64,000 bases of DNA, from assembly GCF_031143425.1 (NCBI RefSeq), contig NC_090445.1, positions 1,580,602,049 to 1,580,666,048 of the forward strand, given 5' to 3'. This DNA comes from Pleurodeles waltl (lineage: Eukaryota > Chordata > Amphibia > Caudata > Salamandridae). The notes beneath the pieces were generated by a model. That model worked only from the letters and a program-made list of their open reading frames with translations. It was not told where the DNA came from and made no database searches. Of the stretch, positions 23,761 to 34,740 are shown one piece after another. Both the position numbers and the translations under genes were made by a program. Numbering within the stretch: position 1 is the stretch's first letter; each line of letters opens with the position of its first letter.

Positions 23761-24650
23761 TTTAGTAAATTACTTCTAATTAATTTTATACATCACTGTT
23801 AACAGGTTTTAATGCATAATTAAAAATAAAAATAAATTCTTATGTGGGAATTTATATTATATTTTAAACGTCAGCAAAATAATATTTATTTACTTGAATA
23901 CATTAACATAATTAAAGATTTTATTCAAAATTAAGTTAACAGGAAAACAAAATTAAGTTATATTGACTCCAACATTTTTTGTTCTACAATTAAAATAAAT
24001 ATATAAAATTCATTTATAATACTATGTAACCTTAAAATATGTTTAATAATTAAATTTGGGTTTAATACATGTATTTATTTTTCTGTATACTTTACCATAG
24101 GGAGACTCCGCAGACAGGGATGGAGAGCTCTGGATGGCAAATTATATGCACAATTCAAGAAGTTTATTGACCTTGAAAAAAACTGTTAAAAAAATGCTGT
24201 GTTAAATATTTATGCTAATTAATTTGATGCATGTATTTTAATTGAATAACAAAAGAAAAAATGCTATAGTAGTGCTAACCTAATTTTGTTTTACATTTTA
24301 AATTATTTTTTATACATTTACTTTAAAAAAATATATATTGCGGTGACGTTTAAATTAAAAAAGTCAATTCCCACCTAAAGTAAAAACACATTTATTTATT
24401 ATGTATTAATGCTTATTAAAAGTGATTATAGAATTAATAAAAATTGGTTTGTGTATATTTTAATAAAAAATTATGTGTTTTTTTATTGAAAAAGGACATT
24501 AAAATAGTTTAATTAAATAAAAAATATGTTTTATTTTTATATATATTACCATTAAATTAGATTTATTTATATTTGCAACTAATTTTAATAATTTAGTTTA
24601 GCATTATTGCCTACGTGGTTTAATTTTAAGTTGCTACCTCTGTTATTTTT
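23760..24650. other. Very AT-rich stretch, about 890 bp
   Basis: The stretch is dominated by TTTAATTAAAT-type words with very few G or C bases except near 24100-24150. No open frame of note and no tandem period was seen. It could be a matrix-attachment-like or nucleosome-poor region, but that is speculation from composition only. Confidence 0.7.
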
Positions 24651-25609
24651 TACAGGAGGGAGCTGCAGTTACAGGGTTGACCATGTGAAATGCTGGATTT
24701 ACTTCTTGATTTACTACTGTTTCTGTTTGCCAGTAGTAACTTACACTTGTTAATGTGCCACCATTCCTTTTCCAGGAAGGCGTGGACGTGTAAATAGTCA
24801 CTTTTGAGTAACCCTACTCTCTGATTTTGTGACCAGCGAAAAGTAGTAAAGTTACTCTAAAGTTGCTTGACCACTGGTTGTCAAGTTTGTTAGATTGACA
24901 GAATGCCGCCCTTCTTCATTGTTTCGCAAACCAATTTCAGTGTTAATTTTGTAGTTGTGGCACACCAACAGTGGAAAAATAGATCTTTCTTGGAACCTTC
25001 CATTTTGGACAGATGGTCTCCACAAATTCCAGAAACCCTTCTTCTTCCACCAAAAAAGGCAGGAGGTTAATTATTAATATTTTACCCAGCTTTCCATTGA
25101 ACAAATGGACATTATCATTTGTTCAGTAGTAAGGTGACTCCTTGCTAAACATAAACTTGATAGTGGTTTGTTGTGACTGTTTTCTTTGAGATACCTCCAT
25201 AAATGGGGCATGACTAGTAGGCAAGCTGCTTGGACACTTTTCTGACCAGCGGGGATATAGCAGTTGTGCAGCGTTACTGGTGGAAGGATGAGGGTTTGAT
25301 GGCAATGTCCTCTCTTCACTGGCCGCTTTCTTCGAAGAAACCACCTTCTCTGAGGCCATATTTTTCTTTGTATATGTCAACAGCACAAACAGAAGCATTT
25401 AGCAGTAAAGTCTCTTTGGATTCTAGTGTCAGCAAAGTCACAGACAGTTTTCTGTCTCAGTCATTAAGTATCCTCTTGTGCACCTCCGGGTAATACAAAA
25501 TATGAAGGGAGATAGTGAGACTTGGCAATACTAGTTAATACAATACGTCATAAATAATAATCAACGTCATCATAACAATATTATATAAAAAACATTACAT
25601 TCAGATAAA
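24651..25609. other. No gene recognised
   Basis: Mixed composition. A short frame near 25123-25398 on the minus strand encodes Ser/Lys-rich residues without family resemblance. I see nothing that supports a gene. Confidence 0.35.
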
Positions 25610-26475
25610 AATACCTGGTGTGCTTCCAGGGCCCATGGGGTCCCTATGGGAGACAGAGGTAGACAGGCATTAATCAAATTAATTATTTAATAAATAATTG
25701 GTGTCTCTCCAGTGCCCATTGGGCCCTCCTGGGAGGCGGGGGCAGGAGACAAATCCAATGTATTAATGAATAATAAAAAGGTGTTTCCCTAGTGCTCGGG
25801 GGGCCCTAAGTGAGGTCGTGGGGGCAGGAAATGCCAAATAAATTAGTTAATAAACAGTTGGTGTCCCTCTAGGGCCTGTGTGGCCTGTATAGGAGGTGAA
25901 TCAGCAAGCAGAATTAAAATTAATTAATTAGCTAATAGTTAATGTCTCTCCGGGGTCCATGGGGCCTCTATGGAAGGCAGGAAGAGGTAGGCAGAAATTG
26001 AATAAATGATTAATAAATAGTTGATGTCCCTCTAGGGCCCATGGGCCCCCTTCAGAAGCTGGGTCAGGCAAAAATCAAGTACATTAATAAACAGTTGGTG
26101 TTCCGCTAGACCCCTATTAGAGGCATGGTATTAGGCAAAAATCAAGTAAGTTAATTAATAAATAGGTTGAATCCCTGCAGAGCTCACGCTGCCCCTTGGG
26201 AGACGGAGAAGCAGGCAAAGAATTAATTCATTTAATAAATAGTTGATGTCTCTCCAGGGTCCATAGGCCCCCTATTGAAGGTGGGGGAGGGGCAAAAATT
26301 AAATGCATTTATTAAATAACTGATGTCCCTCCAGGGTTCATAGCCCCCCTGTGGGAGGTGTGGGGGCACGCAGAAATCAAATAAATTAAAAAATAGTTTA
26401 TTTCCCTCACAGTCCCATGGGGCCCCTAAGGTGAAAGGTGGCAGGCAAATAATGAATACATTAATCAGAAACAAT
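25610..26475 (+). repeat. Diverged tandem repeat, about 79-bp unit, about 11 copies
   Basis: Units start with a 'GGTGTCCCTCCAGGGCCCAT' type phrase near 25617, 25700, 25781, 25860, 25941, 26021, 26097, 26168, 26246, 26322 and 26399. Each unit has the same two halves: a GC-rich half (CCATGGGGCCCCTATGGGAG, then GGCAGG) and an AT-rich half (AAATTAATTAATAAATAGT). Neighbouring units differ at perhaps 25-35 percent of positions, so this is an old array. It is not coding. Confidence 0.9.
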
Positions 26476-27728
26476 GACTGCTTACTAGAGATCACTACAA
26501 TCCACCACAAGCACAGATAAATAGATCATGAAAAATGTATTAGGAACAAAACAAAAAATAAACAAAAATGACATGGGCTATTTCTAATATAAATGCTGCT
26601 AGAAAATTGAATTAATTTATGAACAATCTGAAACACTCACTGGCTTGACAAAATAGTGATCACTCACAATATGGCATAAGCCAATAAGAAAGGAGGTATA
26701 GAGAATAGAGACAAAATGACTGTCGCCGCATGGCCAGCAAGGAAGGAGGCATGGAGAACAAAGACAAAATGGCCACCTATGACACACAGGCAAACACACA
26801 CTGGGTCCACAAAGTGGCCATCACCTCATGGAGAGATGAAAAGCAAAGAGACCATGGCTGTCCTACACTGACTCGGACCCCCTTCCTCCAATCCCATTAA
26901 TAACAACTTTCAGGATTGCAGTGAAGGGATCGCACAGATATACACCTAAAATGTGACGGGCCGATCTGTGGACCTAGTACACTACCTGTAAATCAGCAAC
27001 AATAAATTTACCAGCACAGCAAAATGGAATCAGTGATGAAAAGCTTAAGATACACTTTAAAGGTGCCTTTATCACAAACAGCACACAGCAATAATTACCC
27101 CTGCAGAATAATTTTCAAAGTTAAAAAAAAACAATTAATCAAACTTATTACACAATGAAACAATCACAAAAAATGTGACCAAGCACATGGGTAAAGACAA
27201 AGAAAAATGTGTGATACATGAGCTGTGAGTCCTGCAGCCACTTCATGCTAACAACCAAAAGACACATGCAGACAAAAAGTCTTAAAGTTTGCATGAATCT
27301 AAGGCCATATACAAGCCCCTAGAATATTGTTATGTATTCCTTAATTTCACATGGACTTGCCTACACCCTCAGTAACTTAAACTCCAGGGCATCAGCAATA
27401 AACAAATAAAATGAAAAAACACAAACAAGGAGCAAAACTAGCGGTGCCTGCCAACAGAAACATTTTGCAAACTCCCGCACTCAACGTACTTCATTTTAAA
27501 AAAAAGTACAGATTCCAACTTTCAAACCAGATGATGCAGCAGGGATTACAGATGAAGGAAAACTGATGCTTCCCCTCCAAAATGCAAATCCAAAGCGACT
27601 AAGGGCTGGATAGTTACAAAAAGGACAAGGTGATAGAAAAAATGATTGTATTAATCTCTGGCATTGGCAATTGGTCAGGCAGCTCTTCAGATCATAGTTT
27701 TTTTGCCCACTGTGCCATTCTACAACCT
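26476..27728. other. No gene recognised
   Basis: A-rich sequence. Around 26660-26830 there is a loose duplication of 'AAGGAGGYATRGAGAA' and 'GACAAAATGRC' phrases about 60-70 bp apart. No coding match and no terminal repeats were found. Confidence 0.4.
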
Positions 27729-28409
27729 GGGGCATATTTATACTCTGTTTGCGCTGGATTTGCATCATTTTTTTTTAACGCAAATCTGTGGCAAACTTAG
27801 CTCCATATTTATATTTCAGCGCTAGACATTTCTAGCGCCAAAATATTGGAGTTAAAGTAATTTTTTGCCTGCGGAAAACTACCCTGCATCATTGAGATGC
27901 AAAGTAGGCTTTCCCGGGCAAAAAATGACTCTAATGCCCTAGAGCATAATTTATCCTCCTGTGCAAAAATTGTGCATGGGAGGAGGAGGGCCTTAAATAG
28001 TGGCGCTAAGCTTGCTTAGCACCATTATTTAAGACCTGGGCATCGGCAGATGTTAGGGGACCTGTGGGCTTTTGTCCATGGTCTCTGATCATGGAAACAG
28101 CCCAAAGGTGCCCTTCCCTGCCCCCAGGGACACCTCCACCCACCCGCACCCATACCTGGAGGACACCCAAAGATGGGGGGACCCATCCCAGGTACGTCCA
28201 GGTAAGTATATATTTTTGTTTTCAAAGTGCCATAGTGGGCCCTAACTTGGGCCTCCCTACACGGCACTGTGCCCAATGGCCTTGTCCAGTGGATATAAGT
28301 CCCCTGGGCATGGCCATTAAGGTGGGGGTGGCATGTCTCCTGTCTTAACTGAGACAGGAGTCATGTCCATGGGGTTTTAACATCAAAAAATGTCGTTAGT
28401 CTTGGCAGA

Positions 28410-29263
28410 TATGAGCTAGGGTATACAGGCGAGATAAATATATGAAATGCTGTCTGTCAAGAGCTAGGAAATAAATTACTCACTTGAAGACATTTATTGT
28501 CTCGTTTATTTTCAATGCTTTTAATCTGTTCTTTAGGGGCTTTTCCCTTCAGCAATCTTACTATTATAAATAAGCTTGAACAACAATTTGTGAGAAGGCT
28601 TCCTAAAAATAGTGCTTCTTAAAAATAGTGGTCCATATTACTGTTATGGAACCGTGCTACACATATATTACACAATACTTCTTACATGACATTAAATATA
28701 GACAAACAAATGAATGTAACAAACAAAACTCAAAAAGAATATATGAAGGAAACAGTTCTTTTGCACTGGAGTCTTTCTTTTTAAATGCTGCCGCTCTTTT
28801 GAGCTAGCAGTCTGTTGTGCCGGAAGGAATGTCTTATGTTATCACTTAATAGGGTCTTATTCATCCTGTGCATTTATGGTACCATCTGTTGTCTCTTTAA
28901 ACCATCGTTTTTAAATTCCAAGGGCATTCCTCCGAAATCTGTATTGTCGACGCGTTTCGGCCTTTGTGGTTTGTTTGACCTCTTCAGGACATGACACTCA
29001 GTGCCGTGTCATTCAGATTGTGAATGTTTCCTCACTCGGTTTCCATCCATGAAGTGTGCACGGTTTTAAGAATAGCCGAGGAACGTTGCAAATGCCTTTG
29101 TCGTCTGTTAGAGATCTATTTGCAAGTGGGTGGCGTAGCCGGCCCGTGGTCGTTTTCCAAGGGTAGCTCTGAGTTGTTTGTGTTCGGCGCGGGTGTGTAG
29201 ATATATTCGAATGCTTTTCGGCTTTCGTCTGCCCGAGAATGAAGAATGGAAAAAGAAGAAGGA
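28410..29263 (-). mobile_element. 854-bp insertion carrying a hammerhead ribozyme, with 9-bp target duplication
   Basis: CTTGGCAGA is present immediately before (28401-28409) and immediately after the insert (29264-29272), a perfect 9-bp duplication. The surrounding foldback element is continuous if the insert and one copy are removed, so both insertion ends are well defined. The insert carries no open frame of note. On the minus strand it has a complete hammerhead motif about 270 bp from its minus-strand start. Hammerheads with this short stem III are known from Penelope-like elements and from small animal retroelements, and a Penelope fragment lies elsewhere in the window, so a non-autonomous Penelope derivative is my best guess. 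Orientation is set by the ribozyme only. Confidence 0.75.
28945..28991 (-). ncRNA. Hammerhead ribozyme motif, type I, minimal stem III
   Basis: Read on the minus strand, 47 nt contain, in order: stem I 5' strand TGTC (28991-28988); core CTGAAGA (28987-28981), matching CUGANGA; stem II GGTC (28980-28977); a 14-nt A/C-rich loop; stem II GGCC (28962-28959), pairing with one G-U wobble; core GAA; stem III ACGCGT (28955-28950), which gives A-U and C-G pairs with a two-base loop or a self-complementary dimer; C at 28949 as the base 5' of the cleavage site; stem I 3' strand GACA (28948-28945), pairing perfectly with TGTC. All invariant core positions are present. The short stem III suggests weak activity as a monomer and better activity as a dimer, as described for newt satellite and Penelope hammerheads. 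Confidence 0.85.
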
Positions 29264-29515
29264 CTTGGCAGAGGCATTTTTTTGCCTCTACCCGTACTAG
29301 CGTCATCCTCTGATGCTAAACCCCCTGTTCCCCTATGTATCCCGCACCGGCTAGCGTCTTTTTCTATGGTGCTAGCCGGACCTTACCACCGGCTAGCGTT
29401 ATACCATAAATATGACGCCCGGCCGGAGTCTTGGTATGGCGCTAGCCGGTGGTAAACTTTTTGACGCTGAACTGCCTTAGCGCAGTTCAGCATCAAAAAG
29501 TATAAATATGGGCCC

Positions 29516-29954
29516 TGGTTTGTTCAAATCAGTCTGGGTCCCGCACCAGGAGGAAGAATAGAGGCTGAAATACCAGGCCAGGTTTCCTCCAGACAAAACC
29601 CAGGGCTGGACTAAGTACAGGGAGGAATCTTCAGGACAGGAAGATGATAATGTTTGCACAAAGGCCTTACTTTGTATGGCACTTCCTCTGTGTAACCCAA
29701 AAGTAAAGAAAATGCATTTCCCTCTCAGCCTTTACCCAAACTGTCTGAATAGGAAAACAATTAAAGCAAAATGACTTCTTTAGTAATTTTAACAGTGCCC
29801 AAGTTAAAGAAATGCTGCACGCGTGTGGGTCAATCATCACAAGTGTTGGTGTGTGTCAACGTGTTGTTTCTGTGCTCCTTCAAGGTGAAGTTTAGTGCCA
29901 CATGACTCAGACTGCATGTAGCGTTGGGTGCTGTACCTCTTGTATTGCTACTCT
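29516..29954. other. No gene recognised
   Basis: About 440 bp between the foldback element and the first L1. It includes short A-rich and G/T-rich pieces and holds no feature I can name. Confidence 0.4.
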
Positions 29955-30774
29955 CTTCCTACCACATCCCCATATAAGGTTGAAAAGAGGTCATGCAGCA
30001 TATGGAAAAAGCTTGCAGGGGATTCACTGGAAAGGCAGTAAAGAAGTAGAATAATCTAGGTAATATTAACATTTTGGCTATTGCCACTCAGCCTACCGGA
30101 GAGAGTGGGAGATCCAAAACGGCATGGAACTACAGATTGCTCATAGGATTCTGCCTAGGTTGCCCTAATTGAGATCTGGTGTTTTATGATAGATCTCTAT
30201 GCCTAAATACTTGAAAGTGTGAAGCCTGTAAGTCTGGCTGGGTTAGTCTCCAGCCGCTGATTGACTGGTATAAAACTTACACCAAAAAGTCAAGACTTGG
30301 GCCAATACATTTTAAATCCAGAGAACCTCCTAAGGGTTTCTAGCATTTCCTCAAGTTGTGGCAGTGTCTCACAGGCATTATGTAAATAAGTCAGGGCATT
30401 GTCTGCACATAGCAGGACAATGTGCCAATGTCCTGTCACGTGTAAACCCTACTCGGCTGCCTTTGAGCAGAGCAAGCACGCTAATGCAAACATCAATGGG
30501 GAGAGCTGACATTCCTGGTGGGTGTCCTTGCCTACTATGAGGCAATTTGATATCGTCCTACCTGTCTTAACTCTGGCCGAAGTTTGAGTATAAAGAGTCC
30601 TAACCCATCCCAAGAACATGGGGCCCATACCCATTCTCTCGAGTACCGTTGGCATTTAGGGCCAATCCAGTGTATGGAATGCCTTTTCTATGTCAAGAGA
30701 CACTGCCAGGTAATCCGAATAAATGATTGTACTGTCACCCATGCGGTTGGGTAGACACCTTATATTTAAGACCA

Positions 30775-31412
30775 TGGGCCTGATTACGAGTTTGGCGGTC
30801 AGAAAACGGGACCGCCAAACCCATGGTGAGGAGATGCCCGCAGAGCTGGTGGTCTCCCCGCCTGCCCTATTAAGAGTTTTCCACTAGGCTGACTGGCGGA
30901 AACCAAGGTTTCCGCCAGTCAGCCCAGTGGTAAATGTGCGACGGCACTGGACTCGGCTCCGCACAGCTGAGTTCAATGCTGTTGCACAGGGGGCCTACCT
31001 AGCACCCTTGGAATGTGCACTGTCTGCAGAGCAGACAGTGCGCATTCCGATGGTGCTGGGGTGGGGGTCCCTACACTGCCCACGACAATGTCGTGGGCAG
31101 TGCAGGGCCCCCCTGTGGTCCCAGCACTTTTTCTCCGCCAGCCTTTTCATGGCTGCTGAACCGCCATGAAAAGGCTGGCAGAGAACATGGTTGTAATCAG
31201 CAGGGTGGTGCTGACTTCAGCGCTGCCCTGGCTGATCACAACTAAGACCGCCATCAACCCGCACGGATCAGAGATCCTGGAGGGGATGGCGGTCTTTTGG
31301 TGGTCCGACCGCTAAACTTGTAATGTGGCAGTCGTACCACCACAGCCGCAGCCGACCAACCCAGACCTTGAATCTGATGGTCTTGAGACTGCCAGACTTG
31401 TAATCTGGCCTC
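30775..31412. mobile_element. Harbinger-type MITE inserted in the L1 reverse transcriptase
   Basis: Left end GGGCCTGATTACGAGTTTGG (from 30776) and right end GACTGCCAGACTTGTAATC then TGGCCTC are inverted copies. ATG lies on both outer sides, and a wider GACCATG/CATGGTC symmetry makes the exact boundary uncertain. Inside are strong palindromes: GGCTGACTGGCGGAAACC with GGTTTCCGCCAGTCAGCC near 30890-30925, GCACTGTCTGCAGAGCAGAC near 31018, and a GGCTGGCGGAG/AAAAGGCTGGCAG pair near 31130-31180. Length is about 640 bp with no protein. 'GGCGGTC' ends are typical of newt Harbinger MITEs as I remember them. Confidence 0.8.
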
Positions 31413-32604
31413 ATGGTCCTATCTGGGATACATATGTTGGGGAATGAATGGACCAGGGGCCCACCAGTGGTAGCAATCTGTTCACAAGCACTTTTCCCAG
31501 TATTTGATAGTCTAGGTTTAGTATCTGCTTGATTTCACATCTGCGGGGTCCCGGCTGGGCTTAGGAAGTACCACGATTAACGCTTCTCTGAGGGGCTCTG
31601 ACAATATTTCCTTTCTGCGTGTTTCATTGTACAGCTAAAGTAGTTTTGAGGATAAGTAACTGCTATAGGTAGAATACGATTCATGGGAGCCCATCGGTCC
31701 CTGGCATTCTGTTGTATGACAGCTATGCTATAGCTGTTCTTATTTACTCTATCTGAATTGTTTTGTCCAATTCACTGCATCACAACGGGCCTATGGTGGG
31801 TATCGGTATGTTTTGGCTGTATGCCAGTAGTTGGTCGTTAGTCATAGCAGGGTCTTCTGTCTATAATGTTGTGTAGTAGTCATGGAAAGCTGCGTTTATA
31901 TCTGCCTGTGAGGTGACATCCACCCTATCATGTTGCAATATCTGTGCTATAGGACTGAGAGGCACATCCTCTTTCAGCAGGCATGCCAGCAGTTTTCCTG
32001 CCCTGTCTCCCTCTCCGTGATGTATAGTTGTGCACTCCCTGTAGTCCAACCTTCCCAGCCTGGTTACTAGTTCTATGTGCTTACGTCAGAGTACTTCTGA
32101 TTCAAGCTAGTGCATTTCAGTTTTGGTTTGTGTAATGCATGCGTTAAGGGTTTGTTTTGCCCCCCATATGGTAGCAATGCAGTGACCTTGTATCACTACT
32201 TTGAAAACCTCCTATTCTGATGCCCTGGACTGGGCCAAAACCTCATTTTCTGTGAAATAGTCAGAGATTGTTAGTGTCTATTTTATCACAGAAGTGCATG
32301 TCCTGGAGCGCCTCACAGCGAAGCCTCCTGGTGTGTATATTGGTCCTACTTTTACCCAACTGCTTGTCCTTTTAGGAGGATTATGCTCTGATATACTGCA
32401 GTGTAGGTAGTCCATGTCAATTAGCCTCTCATGTAGGGTGCTAGTGCAAATAAATAGGTCCAGCCTCATGTGTATTCGGAGTACCTGAGAATAGTGGGAA
32501 TATTTTCTATGGTTTGGATTTCATACCCTCCACACATCCCACATCTGCATATTCCTTAACCATTGTTGAAAGGGGCAAGAGGCCCCTCATAGTGGAGGCA
32601 TTAA

Positions 32605-32775
32605 TTTATCCATAGTAGTCTCAAGAACATAATTAAAGTTCCTCCATCCCATATGCATGGTGTCAGTGGGTCATGTAATATCACCATCATTTATCCATGG
32701 TAGTCTTAAGAAAATAATTAAAGTCCCACCATCCCATATGCATGGTGTCAGTGGGTCAAGTAATATCACCAGAGT
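32605..32775 (+). repeat. 85-bp tandem duplication inside the L1 remnant
   Basis: TTTATCCATRGTAGTCT starts at 32605 and again at 32690. The two 85-bp units share CCATCCCATATGCATGG, TGTCAGTGGGTCA and GTAATATCACCA, with about 90 percent identity. It lies in L1 ORF2 endonuclease territory and disrupts the frame. Confidence 0.85.
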
Positions 32776-33789
32776 CACTCACGCCAGAAAGCCAGAGTGG
32801 TCAGAATTAGAAGCATATAGTGACACTATGTTCAAACGGTCTCCATCAAGCTGCCCTCAAGGATGACATAAGGACCCTCTAGGTCCACCTTACTTGACAC
32901 TACCTGTAAAGGGACCATATTAACACTCCCCTCGCATATGCTGAGAAGATTCTGTCGTATATCTGACCCGTTCTGTGCTGGTCAAGTGTGTCTCTTGAAG
33001 GCACACAATATGAATGTAGTGGCGTTTGAGGTATGCATCAATTGTGTTGTGTTTGTGAGGTGTGGCCATGCTCGGTATATTCTAGGTAAAATGCTGCATT
33101 TGTGTGTCAGTGTTATTGTGGTGTCTGGCTTTGTGTCTCTGCTGCAGAACCAAGCAAAGCCATTTGACATCGGCACATTGGGGGCCCCTGGTGTCATACC
33201 ACATTGAGTCATGGACCCCTCTGTTGTCTCAATAGTGCACAACCAGGCAGTTGGGGGGACACTGACTTCCCCAGGTAACCTGGTGGAATGGTGTCAGTAA
33301 ATGGATCTCTGCATGTTGCATTATAACTGTGAAAAGCTTTGATGACCAACTCCCCATTAACCCCCTCCCCAGCATGTCCTGTTACATACCTCATGCCTTG
33401 TCACTAATAGAAAAGCAAATAAAAGATAATCACAACTAGGAAAATAGTTCAGGCAGGAAGACAATTCCTTCTCTTTCAGTGTATTGTGGGGGACACTGCC
33501 CTTGGTTCTCTGGCTAGACCCTGAGGAGATCGACGTGGCTGCGCCCACACCAAATCCCCAAGTGCCAAATAATATCGGTGGCTATAACAGTGATAGTCCA
33601 AGAAAAAGAAAATTAATATTGGAGTTTGGGACATCGCTATCCATCACTCAAAGTATGTCAGACGCTAGCCTGGCCCGGTTTGTTGCGAGACATCTGACGT
33701 TTGAGTGTCAGTGTCTGTTTCTGAGCCATGATCTGAGTCCAAAATCACAAAGGGATTACATCTGTATTGTATCACATCTAACACTACCT

Positions 33790-34720
33790 GTGTGTGTTCA
33801 GCTGCTGCTTGCTTTGAGGTGGGCAGCTCCCAAATAATCTAGTTTTCTGCTTCCGCTGACGATTGTGCTCTGCTCCATCCACAGGAAGCAGTACCTCTTT
33901 CCATTATAACAAGTTCCTTCCCTCCTTGGGGATTGGGAGAACTGAGATGTTTCACCATCCACCACCCAAACTTTAGCCAGAATAAGGAGAGGAGGTTTCA
34001 GGCCCATTATTCGCAGTTGTCTCTTCACAGCTATGTAGAAATGTAGCACTGTGGTACTACCACCACATAGTCTGGATAGACTGTAATAGTGGCACATAGA
34101 ACCATGGACCTTTAGTTCTAAATATCTGAAGGATAAGGTCCCTATAATTTAGTAGTCTGGCAATTACTGGCCGGGGATTCCACCTAGGCAGTGGTGGATA
34201 TCCCAGGATGAGAACTGCCCTTTTAATGGAAAAGAACATAGGAAGGCAGCCCTCCAGCACCATCTCCGACAGTCATTTTTCAAGGAAAAGCTCATGCTTG
34301 AAACCTTAAATCGTTCAGGCATGCCCAGAAGGCTTATATTATTAGGCCACTAATGGCCTTCGGCGTCTTCTGCTCGTGAATGTAACTGAGTCACTTCTAT
34401 TTGGAGGAGTCGGAGATTAGATAGCACCTCGTCTACTCATCCTGCTAATTTTGTATGATCACTACGGAGTAGATTCACCCTTCATGTTGACCGCATCTAT
34501 CCTAGATCCATTAAGACTGTTGTATCCAAAATCGCTGCAATGTTTTTCTAGAGAGGCTTCCATGTTACTCAGTGGGCCACTTACTGCCGGAGCCAGTGTC
34601 GCAAGAAGTTCCATGATATATTTGTTCATGGTATTGGGCTGCTTTCCCTGTTTGGATTTCACCATTCTTGCATGTGAAAATGTAGCACAGGATCAAGTGG
34701 CGGTGTGTTACACAGTAACT
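33790..34720 (-). pseudogene. L1 ORF1 RNA-binding protein remnant (copy 1)
   Basis: On the minus strand a helical part around 34665-34462 (MELLATLAPAVSGPLSNMEA) is followed, in other frames, by PRPVIARLLNYRDLILQIF and RTKGPWFY (about 34200-34100), and VKRQLRIMGLKPPLLILAK, then VWVVDGETSQFSQSP (about 34040-33930). The block 'RPVIARLLNYRD' followed by an 'R..G..Y.LLFPA..RV' block is the C-terminal domain signature of L1 ORF1p, a trimeric nucleic-acid chaperone. At least two frameshifts are present. Confidence 0.75.
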
Positions 34721-34740
34721 GTCCTGTCTTAATACGGGGT

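Larger units (their letters stand above)
27729..29515. mobile_element. Non-autonomous DNA element with GGGGCATATTTATAC termini, split by a later insertion
   Basis: The left end GGGGCATATTTATAC (27729) and the right end GTATAAATATGGGCCC (to 29515) are inverted copies. Inside the left end are GCGCTGGATTTGCATC and GCTAGACATTTCTAGCGCC; inside the right end are GACGCTGAACTGC/GCAGTTCAGCATC and several GGCTAGCG pieces. The middle (28064-28350) has a GC-rich 'CCCCAGGGACACCTCCACCC' region. I remember this layout as a common newt repeat; the superfamily is unclear to me. Removing the 28410-29263 insertion leaves about 0.93 kb, with matching GAGGCAAAAAA-type pieces on either side. No protein is encoded. 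Confidence 0.8.
29955..33250 (-). pseudogene. L1 ORF2 (endonuclease and reverse transcriptase) remnant (copy 1)
   Basis: Endonuclease traces on the minus strand are near 33030-32980 (TTFILCAFKRHT, for the usual 'ICLQETH') and 32469-32278 (RLDLFICTSTLHERLIDMD, then SISEHNP, for the usual R.DY..... and SDH). RT traces follow: GDRAGKLLACLLKEDVPL and NAAFHDYYTTL (32049-31861), then GMGPMFLGWVRTLYTQ and ECQLSPLMFALACLL (30655-30449). After a frame change comes LLCADNALTYL (30398-30409 for CADN), where the family has YADD. Two positions of the catalytic box are changed. LPQLEEMLETLRRFSGF follows. Many frameshifts, a MITE insertion and loss of the thumb and C-terminal region make it inactive. Confidence 0.8.
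29955..34740 (-). mobile_element. L1-group non-LTR retrotransposon, antisense, copy 1, decayed
   Basis: On the minus strand the order is ORF1 (about 34720-33790), endonuclease (about 33250-32270) and reverse transcriptase (about 32270-29955). The RT ends shortly after the fingers/palm, so the 3' end is missing. A MITE has inserted in the RT (30775-31412), and an 85-bp tandem duplication sits in the endonuclease part. It is the same family as the L1 at 39.4-46.5 kb: both share a 'TTTTTCAAG...CCAGAAG...ATATTA' stretch in ORF1 and a GAGGTATGCAT stretch in the endonuclease. Both are antisense. The sequence 34741-35541 may be its 5' UTR. Confidence 0.8.
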
